NCBI GenBank assembly: GCA_031263335.1
Contig: JAISGB010000180.1
Coordinates: 1-7,008 of the forward strand
Direction: 5' to 3'
Length of the DNA stretch: 7,008 nucleotides
Source of the DNA: Eubacteriales Family XIII. Incertae Sedis bacterium
GTDB taxonomy: Bacteria > Bacillota > Clostridia > Peptostreptococcales > Anaerovoracaceae
Every line of letters starts with the position of its first letter. The stretch's first letter is position 1. Of this stretch, positions 5,658-7,008 are shown one piece after another. The translations under genes and the position numbers were made by a program. Under the pieces are notes generated by a model. It had not been told where the DNA came from. It was given only the letters and a program-made list of their open reading frames with translations, and did no database searches.

Positions 5658-6359
5658 ATGCCCGAACGGATATTGATCGTCGAAGACGAGGAAAAGATGG
5701 CGCGCATGGTGGAATTGGAACTCTCCCATGAAGGGTACGACGTCACGAAATGCCCCGACGGCCTCACAGGCCTGCAATGCGCGGAGCGGAATGACTTCGA
5801 TCTGATCCTCTTGGACGTCATGCTCCCCGGCCTATCGGGCATTGAAGTGTTGCGCAGACTGCGCAAATCCAAATCCACGCCCGTCATCCTGCTCACCGCC
5901 AGAGACGAGGTGGTCGACAAGGTGTTGGGATTGGACAGCGGCGCCGAGGATTATGTCACGAAGCCCTTCGCCATAGAAGAACTGTTGGCGCGCATCAGGG
6001 CGACGCTTCGGACATCCGCGGCCAAGGAGGCGAAGTTCCAAGAAGGCGACGCGCCGAACGGCGCCGTCTTGACCGCCGGCGAATTGTCGTTCGACATCGG
6101 CAGGCATGTCGTCTCTTACGCGGGAGAGAATATCGAACTCACGCCGAAGGAGTTCGATCTGCTTCGTTGCCTGTTGGAGAACAAGGGAATGGCGCTCACA
6201 CGCGAAGCCCTGTTGGATAAGGTCTGGGGTTACGACTACATCGGCGAAACCAACGCGGTGGATGTCTATGTGCGCTTTCTGCGCAGCAAGATCGACGAGA
6301 AATACGGCGTCAAGCTGATCTCAACCCTGCGGGGCGTGGGCTATCGCATCGAGGGATAG
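5658..6359 (+). CDS. OmpR/PhoB-family response regulator
   Basis: A 233-residue cytoplasmic transcription factor that is phosphorylated by a sensor kinase and then binds DNA. The receiver domain (about 4-118) has the acidic pair E9/D10, phosphoacceptor D53 in LLDVMLPG, T80 in LLTARD, and K102 in YVTKPFAIEELLARI. The winged-helix effector domain (about 140-231) shows LTPKEFDLLRCLLENKG, LLDKVWGYDY, VDVYVRFLRSKID and the closing STLRGVGYRIEG wing. All switch residues are intact and length is normal. The ATG at 5658 has GGAGG (5648-5652) five bases upstream. It is followed after 64 bases by a sensor kinase gene, its likely cognate partner. The regulon cannot be told from the sequence; autoregulation of this operon is a common pattern in the family. 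Confidence 0.95.
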   Translation: MPERILIVEDEEKMARMVELELSHEGYDVTKCPDGLTGLQCAERNDFDLILLDVMLPGLSGIEVLRRLRKSKSTPVILLTARDEVVDKVLGLDSGAEDYVTKPFAIEELLARIRATLRTSAAKEAKFQEGDAPNGAVLTAGELSFDIGRHVVSYAGENIELTPKEFDLLRCLLENKGMALTREALLDKVWGYDYIGETNAVDVYVRFLRSKIDEKYGVKLISTLRGVGYRIEG

Positions 6360-6390
6360 CGCGGGGCTTCGAATCCGCCGCGCCGGAACG

Positions 6391-6411
6391 GAACCGAATT
6401 CAAGCCGGTTC
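6391..6411 (+). repeat. Inverted repeat just before the kinase start
   Basis: GAACCG (6391-6396) and CGGTTC (6406-6411) are perfect inverted repeats with a 9-base loop. No T run follows, so it is unlikely to be a terminator. The hairpin ends immediately before the upstream ATG at 6412 and just ahead of the GAGGG site used by the ATG at 6424. It could affect kinase translation. Confidence 0.4.
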
Positions 6412-6423
6412 ATGAGGGATAAG

Positions 6424-7008
6424 ATGGCAAAGGAACACGCGAGGGACAAATTGAAATCGGGGTTGAACGCGAGGATGATCATTCTTCACTTTTTCGTGTT
6501 CCTGTCCTTGGACATCGCTCTCGTGATCTTGGCTGCGGCGGGCGGGTTTCTGTTCGCCGAACAGACCGTATCCGACATCGCAAACCAACTGAATACCGCG
6601 CCGCCCGGAAACATCCTCGCGGAGAGCGTATCGGAGCGACGCGCGATCTCCTTGGGGGATATCGACATCAGCTATCAAAAAACCGTCCCCCAAGGTCTGC
6701 CCCTCTCCGGCGTCAGAAACATCTTTCCCGAAAATACGAGGACGGCCGAACGGACGTTTCGCTACGACGCGGACGCCAAGAATGACGCGGAGCGACTGCG
6801 TTCCGTCTCCTATGAAGTCAGCATCCCCTCTGCGGCGAAGCGCGTCGATACGCGCGCCGTTCCCGAGGGTTATACGGTGATCGTGGTTCGGGTCGGCCGT
6901 TATTTGGCCATAGCCAAAATCGCGCTCCACATCATCCTGATCCTTCAGCTCCTGTCCCTCATCCATACGGGAGTCAAGAGCGGTCGGGCGATCAAACGGA
7001 CGCTCAGA
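6424..7008 (+). CDS. Sensor histidine kinase, N-terminal part (cut by window edge)
   Basis: An open frame runs from here to the right edge with no stop; 195 residues are visible. A basic N-terminus (residues 1-17) is followed by a membrane helix at about 18-45 (MIILHFFVFLSLDIALVILA), an extracytoplasmic segment at about 46-158, and a second helix at about 159-180 (LAIAKIALHIILILQLLSLI). The frame then turns basic, as at the start of a HAMP or linker region. This two-helix layout directly after an OmpR-type regulator is the standard form of a sensor kinase. The HAMP, H-box and ATPase domains are beyond the window, so the kinase call rests on topology and context. I do not recognise the sensor domain. 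The ATG at 6424 has GAGGG five bases upstream; an in-frame ATG at 6412 lacks a good site. D30 is an acidic residue within the first helix. Confidence 0.82.
   Translation, partial: MAKEHARDKLKSGLNARMIILHFFVFLSLDIALVILAAAGGFLFAEQTVSDIANQLNTAPPGNILAESVSERRAISLGDIDISYQKTVPQGLPLSGVRNIFPENTRTAERTFRYDADAKNDAERLRSVSYEVSIPSAAKRVDTRAVPEGYTVIVVRVGRYLAIAKIALHIILILQLLSLIHTGVKSGRAIKRTLR

Noticed and set aside
4845..5777. A 310-codon open frame on the minus strand opposite the DUF4342 gene and the regulator start
   Set aside because: It is antisense to two well-supported genes, has Arg/Cys-rich composition without family motifs, and arises from the high GC of the real genes.

Overview
The window reads as chromosomal DNA from a fairly GC-rich Gram-positive bacterium, most likely a Clostridia-type Firmicute (Bacillota). 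The grounds are strong AGGAGG-type ribosome binding sites, sigma-A-like promoters in AT-rich gaps, a short 'type 2' ArgC, and a UBA-like/DUF4342 protein beside an OmpR-type two-component pair. The taxonomic call is inference and I cannot go below class level.

The left two thirds (1-4711) is on the minus strand and is centred on arginine biosynthesis. In transcription order it holds a PHP-domain phosphoesterase (4711-3857), argF (ornithine carbamoyltransferase, 3590-2601), a Bcr/CflA-type MFS exporter (2527-1319), argC (N-acetyl-gamma-glutamyl-phosphate reductase, about 1110-124) and the first 42 codons of argJ (127 to the left edge). argC and argJ overlap as ATGA. Two promoters with TTGACA -35 boxes drive argF and argC. 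Just upstream of each lie palindromes that fit the arginine repressor (ArgR/AhrC) operator: a perfect ARG box plus a degenerate partner before argC, and one variant box before argF. The exporter sits between the two arginine units, 73 bases after argF with no clear terminator, so it is probably read through from the argF promoter.

The right third (4923-7008) is on the plus strand and diverges from the PHP gene across a 211-base gap. That gap holds an extended -10 promoter and a hairpin followed by a T run. The three genes there look like one operon: a small membrane protein with an N-terminal UBA-like fold, a Gly/Tyr-rich linker, a DUF4342 membrane domain and a 14-residue tandem repeat; an OmpR/PhoB-family response regulator; and the N-terminal part of a sensor histidine kinase cut by the right edge before its catalytic domains.

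No gap exceeds 300 bases. I see no RNA gene, CRISPR array, insertion sequence or phage gene. The arginine genes are well-known families. The least explained parts are the DUF4342/two-component operon, the exporter inside the arginine cluster, and the leaders of argF and of the DUF4342 gene.
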